This document shows positions 44,830-57,639 of a stretch of DNA of 64,000 nucleotides, piece after piece. The position numbers and the translations under genes are program-made. Each line of letters starts with the position of its first letter. Position 1 is the stretch's first letter. Location: NCBI GenBank assembly GCA_949825025.1, contig OX463780.1:29230118-29294117 (forward strand). Reading direction: 5' to 3'. Under the pieces are notes generated by a model. It was not told where the DNA came from. It saw nothing but the letters and a program-made list of their open reading frames with translations, and searched no databases. The DNA is from Siphlonurus alternatus (Eukaryota; Arthropoda; Insecta; Ephemeroptera; Siphlonuridae).

Positions 44830-45160
44830 AATGAGATATTAGAATGTAAAAATTTTAGTGGCTTAATCGAAAGAAGGGGTAAAAATATGGTACTGTGAAT
44901 TTTTTCAGATTTTTCTGAGACCGTGGGGGAACTATTTTTAAAAAAATATTGAAAGTTTATTTTATGACGTCACGGGCGGCACTGCCCTATCCTTTTTCTT
45001 AAGGAGTGCCGCCCGTGACGTCATCAAAATAGACTTTCAATAATTTTTTTAAAAATAGTTCCCCCACGGTCTCAGAAAAATCTAAAAAAATTCACAGTAC
45101 CATATTTTTACCCCTTCTTTCGATTAAGCCACTAAAATTTTCATATTCTAATATCTCATT
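44830..45160. mobile_element. Palindromic MITE with TGACGTCA centre
   Basis: Outer arms AATGAGATATTAGAATG and CATTCTAATATCTCATT-like sequence frame nearly perfect inner arms (GGGGTAAAAATATGGTACTG, GGGGGAACTATTTTT, ATTGAAAG, GTGACGTCA) around a short CCTTTTTCTTAAGG centre. The core is shared with elements at 23402 and 54709, but the outer ends differ. Confidence 0.85.
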
Positions 45161-47396
45161 GGCCATAATGTATCTCCTTTTGTAATACCTCTGTGAAGTT
45201 ACATGAATGGCAGAAATCTCCTTGCAAAGTCACGACTTAACGCGTCACGTCCAAAATAGTTGATACAGACATCTTGTCCGTTAGCTCTTATACTAGAGTA
45301 CCTAGAAAATGGTATTTTAGAATATATATAACATGTTAATGTTATTTACAATCTCGCTGGAAATGTTTCTCGAGTGTCGAGAGAAGCGTCTAGTTAGAAG
45401 TCGGAATAAAATTATCACCATAACCGTGAGAAAAAAGCAAAGGGAAGAAAAAAAATAGCAATTTTCTAAAAGTAATTTACAGAATAAAGATTTTCAACAA
45501 CATTTTTTTCTGATTCATAATTAAAATAATATCATATCACTTAAGAAAAAGTTTCCAAATAAGAAAGTGTTGGGTTTAACAAGCAAAAACTGTCTTCATT
45601 TAATTTAATTTTTGTTTTGTTTATTAGTAAAGATTAAAAGTAGCAATTTTAGGCAATTTTCTAACAAAAATGGCAAAAAAATTACTAGGAACTAAAGACA
45701 AGTTGTTATTGAGAGCATTATTATTATTCGTAGCTAAATTTAAGTAATAATATATAACTGAAATAAAAATTATCGGCTCCATTATAAATAGTAAGAAATT
45801 CAAAGCATAAAATGTTTCAAAATACTTAATATTTTGACCTTTAAACTCAAGAAAGTAAAAAAAACAAATTGAAAAAAGAAATTTGATTCTGCGACGCTGA
45901 AAAATAATAACAAGGCATTCACAAAGAATTTTTTTAACAAAAGAACTTTGATCAAGAATGTTGAAACTGCTATGGTATATTCTCCCCTACCAGCTTTTAT
46001 AAATTTGAATATATGATTGAACTCGGGAAAAATTTATATACCTAGAAATTTTTTACAAAGAATAAGAAACGGTTTATAATTGATAGAAAACTGAACAAAA
46101 ATCGAACTCGTCAAAGCCAGAAAATTTCTTTTTCCCCGTAGCTTTCTTGCATTCAGTATAGCGGCTTAAGCAAAGAAGTTGGATACACAAGACGAGCAAA
46201 TACATTGTGTAACCACAAGTCAAAAAAACTTTGCCGTTCGAAGCAGCTTTTGATGCGGGTCCTTGCACACTGGAATAAAGAAATAAACTGATATCACAAA
46301 AAGTTGTTTTTTTAATTCTTTAGAGAAACATGCACATGATGCTTCGCATTTTGCTCTATGCTGAACATTTATCATAAAAATAGATTTAAGCTTCATATGT
46401 GGTTTTCATTTTTTATTTTCTTATTATCGTCTTTTTTTCGTAGCAGATGCCATGAGCTCTCGTAAATTTAGACGCTTTTAGCAGAACTATAAAAATCATT
46501 ATTGTTGTAGCCACCCACAGCTTTTTCAGTAGATTCTTTTTTGTTTTCTGTCATAAAAAAATAATTACGACTGTTTTATAACTTGCTTTATTTAAGATCA
46601 AAAGGTTCAAACCAAATGGCTATTTTAATAACAATGAATGTTTTGCTCATCGTTTAACCTTGCTCATTTTTTAATACTACGAAATATGAACCTATTTTCA
46701 GCAGAATAAAAGACGTTTTTTTAAAAACTCTTTCGTAATAACGTATGGCATTTTAAGGTGATCCGAAAGCCAAGGGTGGTTTAAGTTACACCTCCCTTTA
46801 TTTTAAATAGAACATCTGTGCAAGAAGAAGGTGGCAGAGGGGTACCGTACCCTCCTCTCAAATTTATGAAGGAATTAAGTTATAGGTGGAAAAAATCAAA
46901 GCCGGAAAATGAGCCAACATTTTCACTCGTCGGTTTTCACTCATCCACCATATTTTTCCCAAATGAATATAACCATAATACTACAACAATGAACAGAATT
47001 AATAATAAAAATTTATAGCTAACATGAAAGAAAGCCATGGCGCAATTACTCAAGAATATATTTCGTCACAATAAACATGTATATTTTAAAAGTTTAAAAA
47101 GAAATTACTTATATACTACTCGTACATGCATTGTACTAAAAATTAGTCGAAATTTCAATGGAAACAGCGGTGTAATGTCTATTATCTAAAATTCCTGGTA
47201 CTTAAATTTTGATTTTTTTACGCCAATTACCATATTATTATATATACTCTTTATGTACTTAGGTATTCTTTTTGTTTTTAAGCTTAAAATATTTTTTAAG
47301 CATCATGTATGTTGTTTTATTTTTAGTTTGAGATTAAAGAGTCAATAAGTTTCTTCGTAAAAACTCTGCTTAGTTTACAATCCATTAAAAATTAAA

Positions 47397-47436
47397 TGTC
47401 TCATTCAGCTATGCTTTTACATAGCTGAATGAGACA
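47397..47436. repeat. Perfect 17-bp hairpin
   Basis: TGTCTCATTCAGCTATG, a 6-nt loop CTTTTA, then CATAGCTGAATGAGACA. The arms are perfect. The function is unknown; it is not a terminator in any annotated gene. Confidence 0.9.
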
Positions 47437-49399
47437 GTTTTATTTTCAAATGGAGTATATACATATTCTACACTTGATCGACCTTGTTTCCATATAAGAA
47501 ATCGTATGAAACAATGTACTTTTTGGGCAAAATTTACGATAAACAAACAAATATTATTAAAAAATATCAGTAGAAATCTCCATTAACTTCTGGTAGAGGG
47601 CCACATACATTTGAATATGTTTCCCGTATGTAGCAGCCCGGCCACACAACATGGCTGACACGCGACTGACAGCGCGCCGCAGAGTTGAGGTGGCACGTCC
47701 TCGTCGAGGTCGCACTTGGCTGGTGCCAAGCAAAAACGAGGAGGACTGTGAATTATGTACTGTACACCCAACTCTGATGCATACCGTGTCACTAATACCA
47801 TTGGCTTACATACTTCTGTATTCTCTTTGTATTCATAGTATTGTGAAAGAATATTTTATTTATATTTATAACTTATATTTAATTCATTAAATTATTTTTT
47901 TTTATTTAAATGTACACACACATTTTTCAAGGGTAGAGTTTTTTGTCTCGAAAAATTTACGAACCACAAAGCTTTGTGAATTCATTTAATAGTTAAAATA
48001 ATTTGAAAGTTGATTCTATCTGTTAAACAATACCACAATAACATAATCTTTTATCATATATACCGTATTAAAACATATATTATTATACTCATGTATATAT
48101 ACTGTGGTATTCTGCTTGTTTTTAAGCTTCAAATATTTTTTTAAACATACATCGTATGCTGTTTTATTTGCTATAACATGAATTTGTTTGAATTGTGTAG
48201 TAACGTATAAAACCAACTGAAACCCCACGGCGAATCATTATAGAGCTCGGGCAATGCTCTCAGTAACACTTTGTAGTGCTAACCGACGAATAACATACTT
48301 GCAAATATCAGCAGCGTTTGTTACTCGTTGTATAGGCTCTGCGTACGTGCTTGTTTAGTGCCCTATCGATTTATTATTATTATATTTCTCTTTTCAATTA
48401 CTATAAAACTTGTTACATTTTTAAGAGCCATATAAAAGATTTAAGTTATATAGTCATGCCCTTATGGCAATATTAGCAGGCAAGAAAAGAGGAGTGTATT
48501 AAGGAATATAAAATGTATTTTGAAAAGAACTTGATTAAATTCTGTATCTTTAGAGATGAATTCTATAGAATATAAGGAAATCTAAAGCAGGTATATTTTC
48601 AGTGTTTCTCTCATCTCTCTCCCCCCCCCCCCTCTCCCTCCACTTTCCTTTCACATATAATTTAGAGGCATGCACCTTATCTCTCCTCGTCTCTAATTTC
48701 TCCTCTCGTCCTTTTAGTGGATTTAATCCAGTGATGGTGCGCTCTTGCTAAACTGTCACAGCTTTTTGTCATCAAAAATGAAGTTTGAATTTTTAAAACC
48801 AATGTATTGATTTTCTCTCTCCTTCAAATTGTTATGTCTGCCGTGATGATAAAATCTCCTGAGATTGACATGTCACAAGAACATTTTGTTACAAATAATA
48901 TTTAAATATACATAATATTTTATTGGATGTGCAAGCAGGCGCATTACAGTTCTTCACGTTAAAATATTAAAATTTTCTACGTTGAAGAAATATACTCACA
49001 AGCAGCAAAAAGGTGTAGTATAGTTAAAATAAGTGAGATAATGTTTACTCGAACACCACTCTAAATCATGTCTCCTGGTTTTGACTTTACACATCAAATT
49101 GGTCTATTTATAAAAAAAAAAAAAGTAGAGAGGTGTTCGTCCTGATTGAGGTTTTAAACGGTTCCCTCAATCTATTTCAGCAAAACAGGTCGTGGCCACC
49201 ATCTTTTCCTAACCTTATCCCTATAATACTAATATATACTATATGCAACCTCGTGCTAGCTTCAAGCTCATAAAATTTATTTACCACTGTAAAAAAAGAA
49301 AATATAATATACTACATATAATTGGTACTTATATAACAGGTTAGACAATAATTATTAGAAATATTAAAATGTAAGAATTGGCTTTTTTTAAAGATAGTA

Positions 49400-49551
49400 G
49401 GTGCGATTCACGAAGAAATTAGCCAGGTTTATAACCACGTTTAGCTTAACAACATTTAACTATACCTATTTTACGTGTTAAACCACCTAGTTAAACGTGG
49501 TTAAGCTAAACGTGGTTAGAAACCTGGCTAAGTGCTACTTGAATCATGCCC
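49400..49551. mobile_element. Foldback element with GCGATTCACGAAG-type ends
   Basis: GCCAGGTTTATAACCACG and TTTAGCTTAAC at the left mirror GTTAAGCTAAACGTGGTTAG and AAACCTGGC at the right, almost the whole length of the element. The outer ends GGTGCGATTCACG and TTGAATCATGCCC are weaker. Confidence 0.7.
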
Positions 49552-51017
49552 AGTTTTTACATAATATAATTTATGTTTTGATATTTTCATTTGGACAGCT
49601 AGTGCACTGTCACCAACTCACCATCCTTGAATTAGTTTTAGATTACAAATAGCTACAATTTTTAATCCATAATTAATTAATTAATTTTCAAACAGCAAGG
49701 AAAATATATTTGAGTGATGAACATCATTTTCATAACAAATTTTTTGACAAAAATATGAAAGAAAAACTATGGTGCATTATCTGATTTTTAAATGTCCCTA
49801 TTGTACTAAATTGACGCTCTAAAGTCTCTGAAGAAAAATTTGCTCCTCTTTTCATACATACGATATTATACGTACGACTGATTATTGTGGTTTTAATTTG
49901 CCTGCTGACTTTCATATACCCATTTTACACAAAGATATTTATGAGAAGACATTTTTTACAACTGACGCTCTTTTAGTATTTTATGTGAGAAGTGAAGATA
50001 TGAGAAATGAAAAGAAAGCTTGTCATTTTTTTATATATAAAGTATTGTACCTTACGTACAATTCTTTTACATTTAAATAAAGTGACTTTGCATGAGTTAT
50101 TATTTTTCAGCTTTACAATATGAGATATTGTGAGATGTTAAAATTGTTTTCGGTGATTTTATATAATATAACATTATATAATCGAGTAGATTTATGTATG
50201 AGTTATTACAGTTAAAAAGAGAAAACTGATTAAAATATTTGCAATTTTGAGAAAGAAACGATTATCCAGTTCAATCTAATCTGGACAACGCCCCCAAACA
50301 GAGCAGGGGTAACTTTCTACTGTTACGAGGTTGTATCTGCACCGTGCCACTAATTTAATCCTTTTTTTTTTTTTTTTTTTTTTCGCACACACACAAAATT
50401 ATTCTAAATTTTGAGCACCAATTATTATTAATTATACGTTCCCAGTTGTCCAATAAAAAACACATTTTTCCCTTAATCCCAGTCCACTAATATAACTATC
50501 ACCAGTAAATATAAATTAGTGAGCCACAGTGTGATTGTATGATTTAAAAATTTATTTTAGTGATTATCACATTATATCATCAAGTATTTACGAACAGCTG
50601 GATTTGTTTAATAATAACCCCCAACACTTGTTGTAGTCACTGCTATTTCACTAATTATTATCATATGAATAAATATTTCGGTCATTTAATCGTATTAGCA
50701 TTAGCAGTAGTTTGGCATATATACATAAATATACGGTGAGTGCAGTAAAATGTGATGATTTGAAACAGTGAATGCAACAATTTTATAATTTAATCACTAT
50801 AATGAGTGTTAATTTTATCATTAATATAATTACGATTTTACTGCATCAGAGACCGTCTGGTACTGAATCAATACTTGTCGTTATTTATGTAAATTACACA
50901 TCACAGTACAGTTAATTTGACACATTATGATAAAAAGTAGCTTTGAATTCAAAGTTTAGCTCGAGTGTATAAGAATCTAATTTAAACTAACTTTATTTTC
51001 AGTATATACATTTCAAC

Positions 51018-52340
51018 AGTGGTGTGAAGTTGGCCCAGACCATATCTGATATTCATTATATAAGTTATTCAAAAATTTGGGCCGAATTTGGGCAAATTAA
51101 CGCAGGGGGTCCGAGAATTTGGGCAAGCTTACAAGAAATGTTATTCAAGTTTCTTTTTCATTATTGATGACGTCATGGTCTGGGCCAACTTCACACTTTC
51201 TTAAAAATTATTTTCACCTTACATTAAAGTGCATTATGTCAATATTTCGGGCCGAATTTGGGTAGAAGGTTACCACAGACTGCAATTAGCTTACTTTTAT
51301 AGTAACTGAGCAGCGATGATATATGCAATTTCGTGACGTCATCATGGTCTGGGCCAACTTCACACTTTTTTAAAATTTCTTTTTCATCGTATTGCAACAT
51401 GATATTCACTGGAATTTTTGCCGTAATTTGGGCAAAACATAACCGTAACATACAACATCGAGACTAAAATTTTAACAGATATATGTCAATTTTCAAACCC
51501 CATGAATGACGTCATCATGGTCTGGGCCAACTTCACACTTTAGAAAACTGGAATTTTAGTGGAATCAGAATATATGATTTACCTGAATTTTTGCCTGAAT
51601 TTGGGCAGAAGAAAAACACAGAGCTCAGAATTTGGACAAGCTTTTTCAATTTTATATGATTTTTTTTCATTTTGGAGGGGCGTGGTGTCCATGGTCTGGG
51701 TCAACTTCACACTTAACAAAAATTGAATTTTAATGCTACAGCTATGAGTGATACGTCAACTTTTCGGGCCGAATTTGGGCAGAAGAAATACACAGAGCTC
51801 AGAATTTAGAAATGATTTTTCGATTTTATATGATTTTTTTTCATTTTGGAGGGGCGTGGTTTCCATGGTCTGGGCCAACTTCACACTTTACAAAAATTAA
51901 ATTTTATTGCTACAGCTATAAGTGATACGTCAACTTTTCGGGCCAAATTTGGGCAGAAGAATTACACAGTGCTCAGAATTTAGAAATGATTTTTCGATTT
52001 TATATGATTTTTTTTCATTTTGGAGGGGCGTGGCTTCCATGGTCTGGGCCAACTTCACACTTTACAAAAATTAAATTATAATGCTACAGCTATAAGTGAT
52101 ACATCAAATTTTCGGGCCGAATTTGGGCAGAAGAAAATCACAGAGCTCAGAATTTAGAAATGATTTTTCGATTTTATATGATTTTTTTTCATTTTGGAGG
52201 GGCGTGGCTTCCATGGTCTGGGCCAACTTCACACTTTACAAAAATTAAATTATAATGCTACAGCTATGAGTGATACATCAAATTTTCGGGCCAAATTTGG
52301 GCAGAAGAAATACAAAGCTCATGGAATTTAGACATGCTTT
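51018..52340. repeat. Left terminal inverted repeat of the foldback element (tandem units)
   Basis: The block GGTCTGGGCCAACTTCACAC recurs at intervals of about 163-178 bp (near 51179, 51344, 51519, 51691, 51869, 52042 and 52215). The first, at 51021, is in the opposite orientation. Units nearer the centre (with GGAGGGGCGTGG and CTACAGCTAT) are more alike than the outer ones (with GATGACGTCATGG), so the inner units look like a later local amplification. Confidence 0.9.
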
Positions 52341-53094
52341 TTCGATTTTTTATGATTTTATTTCATTTAGAGGAATATGTGATCATGTGACCCTTTAGCG
52401 GTAAATTTTCAAAGCATGAATTTCTATATAATTTTCTCTGTGGCAATGGAATCATGACCGTAAATCATGACAATATCATAATCAAAACAATTAAAGGCAA
52501 GTCTGAGACAAACACAAAACGCACTGGAGGGTAAAAAAAAAAAAAAAGAAATGTGGACAAAATTTAATTGTCAGTAAAAGTAGAAATAATATCGCGCGAG
52601 TATCATGAATACAAGACTAACTTTGATTAGAACAAAAGTTACCTTCATTAGAAAAAAGATGCGAATTCAATAACAAATTTTTTTTTTTTGAAGAAATTTG
52701 TTCATTTCAAATTTGATGCACCTTATTTACTTGGAACAATAAATTTACATGTTCCTTAACGCAGCCTTATTCATGAGCAACAACTCATGAGCAACAACTC
52801 ATGAGCTACTCCCGATTGAAGCTTGTATGCTATACATTATATAAATAAATGTTCCTAAGTTTGCGAATACAGCGAGAGACCATAGGTGTCTTGTAACAAA
52901 ATTTATTGGTGGTCATTGATTTTTTAATATAATTTAAAAACAATTGCTTAAAATAGAGCAATTTAAAAGATATTAAATATTGTTACAATATTAGAATAAT
53001 TTTGTATGAAATAAAAATGTGTTTAATATGTAAATAATAAAATAAATTATTTGCTTATTTAAATAATATCTGTGAAAATTGTTCTATATATTAT

Positions 53095-53506
53095 TTTTTT
53101 TATTTTATTTATTTATTTTTTTTTAATCAAACCCTATTGGGTACTTCTATTTACTAATTACATACTACTTTGAAACCCCGAACCTTCCGAAACCCTAACT
53201 TGAGCGTTTCGCGGGCTCTTCTGGAACGGGGGCGGCCACGGCCTTGCAAATCCATCCCGGCATTTGCCTGCGGCTGAGGGAAACGTGGAAACCTCAGCCA
53301 GGATGGACGCTACAGCTTTTGTCAATGAACCGAAAGTGCAATGGTCCAAAGCCAGGGGAACCATATAGTGGAAAAGCGCAACGTTTTACCCCTGGGTGGG
53401 AAACGTGGTTTTTGTTCAAATGGTCACCCATCCAAGTACTAACCACGCGCGGCTTGACTTCGGTGATCTGACGAGACCCGGTCAAGCGCACTGCGCCACA
53501 CCACAG
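53095..53506 (-). mobile_element. 5S-rRNA-derived SINE (SINE3 type)
   Basis: On the minus strand the head (about 53500-53420) reads GTCTCGTCAGATCACCGAAG, TCAAGC, then GGTTAGTACTTGGATGGG, GACC. This is the 5S rRNA internal promoter region (A box, intermediate element, C box) in arthropod-like form. A roughly 300-bp unique body follows, then CCCAATAGGGTTTGATTAAA and an A/AAAT-rich tail at about 53095-53130. It is inserted in the centre of the foldback element. Confidence 0.8.
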
Positions 53507-53689
53507 TATATTCTATATATTATAGGATGGGGATGTACTATATACCATATGCATCCAAACTTATGGAAAGACTGTAGTATATATTATAATATATTTCTGT
53601 ATTGGATTCAATTAACAAACAGAAGTAGGTATAATATAATAATAAATTAATTTTAAAACTTTATTGTTAATATTATAAAACGTACATTT

Positions 53690-53775
53690 TTATTTATTTT
53701 AATTTTTTATTTTGAACAACTGGTTGTACAGGAAACATGGTTCATGTCAAAAATCTGAAACTATGGACATATTAA
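53690..53775 (-). mobile_element. Short LINE 3'-end fragment, same family as 4860-5557
   Basis: The minus strand GACATGAACCATGTTTCCTG, TACAACCAGTTGTTCAAAAT matches GACGTGAACCATGTTATCTT, GTATAACCAGTTGTTTGAAA at 5460-5500, followed by an A-rich AAAT tail. It is nested in the foldback element. Confidence 0.75.
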
Positions 53776-54708
53776 ATATAACATAATATATTTTATTGTA
53801 TTATATTTCATTATCTCTTTCATGGGCACTAACATACATACATCAATGTACAAGTCAAAATAATAAATAGAGCATAATTTTATTATATGCAGCAAAGTAT
53901 CATTAACCGTAAATATCTAAAATGAGAAACAAATTTTATTGAGAAAGGTTATGTGAAATTTGGGTGTGTATATTTTCAGTAACAATGACTGTAATTAACA
54001 TAATTATATTTTGGTTGTTACTCACCCAAAAGAGGCCTCCCTCACATTTTTATTTGTCATATAAGTGTGCTAATGGTATTTACTTTGCTGACAGTTTAGA
54101 GTTTAGCGTTAATGTGTTATATTTTATAGCTCGCATTTGGTGCAAGAGAATTTTATTAAGTTAATACTTTTTTCTTACGTAATAACTGGTAATAAGAAGG
54201 TTTTTGTACACCAGGAAAATTTTAGTAATATTTTTTTTTTCTTTTATTAGCTTTAGAAAACCTTGATATGAATTTTTACATTGTATTGATAGTAAAAACC
54301 GTGCTGCAAAATAATATTAGAAGTAATTTTTTAAGTGAAAATTAAAAATGTTTTTAATAGAAAGGAATTCAAGTGTTCCATGCACTTATTTAAAATTTAT
54401 CACAGCTATTATCTGTGAACTTTTTTTAATTATATTATTATATTATATGTAAATCTTTATGAATACTTGAAATAATAGAGCCAAATACAATTTTTAAAAT
54501 GGAATTTTTGAAAACACATTGAAAATACTTAACATAATAAACAAACAAATATAATAGAAAATTAGGCACAATTAATAATGTAAAATTATGCAAGTAATTA
54601 TACATTTTAGGTAAATATACTTAAGTTAATATATCTAAATTTTGCGGATAAAATATCTTAAGTTAATAAAAATATATAATTAAATATTTTTTAATTAATT
54701 CACAATTC

Positions 54709-55027
54709 AATGGAGTATTGTCCTCATTTTTTTATTGCAGAAATGGATAGAGGGTGCAAAGTTATGCTACCCTGATTTTTTTTAGATTTTTTAGAGCCCG
54801 GGAACTATTTTTAAAAAATTATTGAAAGTCCTTTTCGTGACGTCACGAGACGCCGCTCCTTAAGAAAAAGATAGGACTTGCCGCCGCGTGACGTCACAAA
54901 AAGGACTTTCAATAATTTTTTAAAAAGAGATCCAGGTCTCAAAAAAATCTGAAAAAAATCAGGGTAGCATAACTTTGCACCCTCTATCCATTTCTGCAGT
55001 AAAAAAAATTGAGGACAATACTCCATT
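54709..55027. mobile_element. Palindromic MITE nested in the foldback element
   Basis: Arms AATGGAGTATTGTCCTCA and TGAGGACAATACTCCATT. The inner arms share TTATGCTACCCTGA, GGGAACTATTTTTAA and ATTGAAAGTCC with the elements at 23402 and 44830. The centre again has GTGACGTCA and CTTAAG. Confidence 0.85.
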
Positions 55028-55628
55028 AAGAAACTAACTTTTTAATATTTAAATTACTACTTTGTAGAATGTTAAATTGTTACTGCAATGTCTCTGTGCT
55101 ACCCTAAAAAAAAATTTTTTTTTTTTTTTAAAAACAGAAGAAGCACTCAGGTAATATTTATTTTAATGCGTTTGACCTTAGATGAAATATGTAAAAAATG
55201 CTTTTTTATTGGTCGTTATAAATATGACCATTTGTTTTTCCGCAGAAGCAGTACTTATGATGTTGAAAGCATTTTTAGTTTTTATGTATTATCCTGAATG
55301 GATTGGTTGTGGAATAAAGAAAAAAATGAAATGTTTTGGTAAAATGTTCTAAATTTCATTTCCTTTTCTTCCTTCCTGTAAACAACATATTTTTATATAT
55401 AAATATTATTATACTGTATGTATACTGTTATATAAATATTTTTAATAATATAACTATTTCATTAAGGAGGCTACAAACACTAGATATTAAGAGCGTGTGA
55501 ATGATATTAATTATCTTTAAGGTTTGTTGTCACCATGGTAATTAAACTAATTAAAGTAGTTACTTTTTTATATTAAATAAATATAAAAATAAGATCATAA
55601 CATGGAGAATATATTTTTTTTCACTTCC

Positions 55629-56002
55629 TTAAAAGTAAGGTAACACGGATCAGCTGACCCAATGCTAAAAAAATCCCATACATGAAAATTATGAAAAAAA
55701 AATAAAATGTTCTCCTCTACATTCCCTATCAGTAGCTAAAATATCATGTATACAAATTCGAGCTATTTTTTAAGTTATGAATTTTTTAAAGTTGACTAAT
55801 TTAACATGGAAGTTAAGGTTTTCTATGTTAAAGTGGTCATTTTTAAAAATTTGGAACTTAAAAAAATAGCTCGCATTTGTATATCCGATATTTTTGCCAC
55901 TGATAGGGGATGTAGAGGAGATCATTTTAAATTTTTTCATAATTTTCATGTGTGGGATTTTTTTAGCATTGGGTCAGCTGATCCGTGCTATCTTACCCTT
56001 AA
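55629..56002. mobile_element. TTAA-flanked palindromic MITE nested in the foldback element
   Basis: It is bounded by TTAA, with ends AAAGTAAGGTAACACGGATC and GATCCGTGCTATCTTACCCT. The internal blocks (TGTTCTCCTCTAC, AAAATATCATGTATACAAAT, AAGTTGACTAATTTAACATG) are those of the copies at 20672 and 21081. Confidence 0.8.
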
Positions 56003-56942
56003 TTCCCATTTTTGAGACAGTAATTTTTTAGCTTCAAAAGGTGCTGATTTGATTTGAATAATGGCTGATGGCTGCCAGATTTCTAATGATAGCCTCACTA
56101 TTTCTATAAGACTTAAATATATTTTGTCTATGACGTTATTCTAATATGAAAGTAAAAAATCTATCAGGGAAAAAAGCTGAGTTAGTAGTTTCTAAAAATA
56201 GTTTAACTGGTCCTCCATTTAAAACTCAAAAAAAAAAAAAACTCCTCATAATAACTAGAATATATAAGCCACAAGATAAGAATTAAAAAATCAGTGCAAA
56301 CGAGTTGCTTATCATGAAGTCTTATCTGAAAACATCTTCGAATATTTAAAAAAAAAAACCTTTCGTGGTGTGAAAAAATTATATCATTGTAGACGAAGTT
56401 CAGCCCCTCCACTCAGCTCTGTCTCAGCTGTTTTTTCCGCCATTAGGTACGTAAGGCCTAAGCGAAAGCTCGTAAGCAGGCAAAGAAATTGCTAATAAAA
56501 GAAAAAGAAAAATGGGAAAATTAACAACTTGTGGGGGGATTATTAGAAGATTGTTTACTCATCACACTAAAATTTTACATTTTGTCTTACATCAATTTTT
56601 AAGACAGATATTGAAATATTTATTCTCCATTTTAATAACATTATATATGCTATATGCGCATCTGCTGTACGTACGTTATGGTGGCGCGCATGGAGGCTGC
56701 TTGAAAATCTCTGCAGAGAAGATTTCTCTATCGTCATGCCTTTTTCAAGGAGACAGCGTTAGGGGGGTAAGAACATATGGGCTAGCATGTAAAAAAGTGT
56801 TTATTATATTATTTTATACTTAACTTAATAAAATAAATAAAAATTTAATACTTTAGCAATACTTTAAATTAAAATTAAAAGTACATGACAGAATTTATTA
56901 ATATAATCTCGCCGCTAAAAAAGTCAAAAGTATTTTTTATAT

Positions 56943-57048
<106 letters not shown>

Positions 57049-57639
57049 TATATATTTTTTTTTTGTCATTTAGACTATGTTCTTAATATACAATGTGGCC
57101 TTCCTATTCTTTTTCTTTTCCCTTCGTCCTTCGCCTACTTCGCAGTGAACAGGTATGGGGACCACCACTATCGTGCCTTACTTAAACATTTACAGTATAA
57201 ACAGAAATCAGCTCTATCACCTAAGCTTTAATCGAAAACTGATTAAAAAATATTTCCCTGGAATCCATTTTTCCGTAAAAAAAAAAAAAAAAACTGTAAT
57301 TTGCATTCAGCGATCTTTTTTTTTGGGGGGGGGGTAGGGGGGAAGTTAAAGCTTATAGAACTATAGAAAATTGCTATATTTTTATGGAACACTTAACGGT
57401 GTACTTATTTGAGATATTCGAGGAAGTTTGTCAAGCAAGGCCTCTTTTTATGCAAAGCGTTCACACTGACTTTGGATTTTAATTTCAATAAAAATTATGT
57501 TAGATTGATTTTTTTTTATTTCAGTTACAGCTAGAGGAATATTTGAACTGCTTTTAGAAAATTCCAACTCAAATTTTTTTCTTGAAAGATAATCTACTTT
57601 TAATAGCAATATTAGCATTAGCAATAGCAAAATTCTGAG

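Larger units (their letters stand above)
41798..51008. other. AT-rich DNA, no gene assigned; possible long intron
   Basis: No confident exon. Items present are a palindromic MITE at 44830-45160, a hairpin at 47397-47436 and a foldback element at 49400-49551. A weak minus-strand frame at 46074-46268 and GC-richer sequence at about 47590-47760 were not convincing as exons. Confidence 0.55.

Noticed and set aside
46074..46268. Minus-strand frame with a short hydrophobic stretch and acceptor-like TTTATTCCAG
   Set aside because: There is no supporting donor or homology, and the acceptor is offset from the frame without a partner exon. Too weak to list as a gene.
47583..47801. GC-richer cysteine-containing frames on both strands
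   Set aside because: No splice sites that fit, no recognised motif, and both strands are open. Possibly a decayed repeat.
51239..51451. 70-aa frame identical to one at 58682-58894
   Set aside because: The identity comes from the terminal inverted repeats of the foldback element. The frame runs across tandem units and is not a conserved protein.
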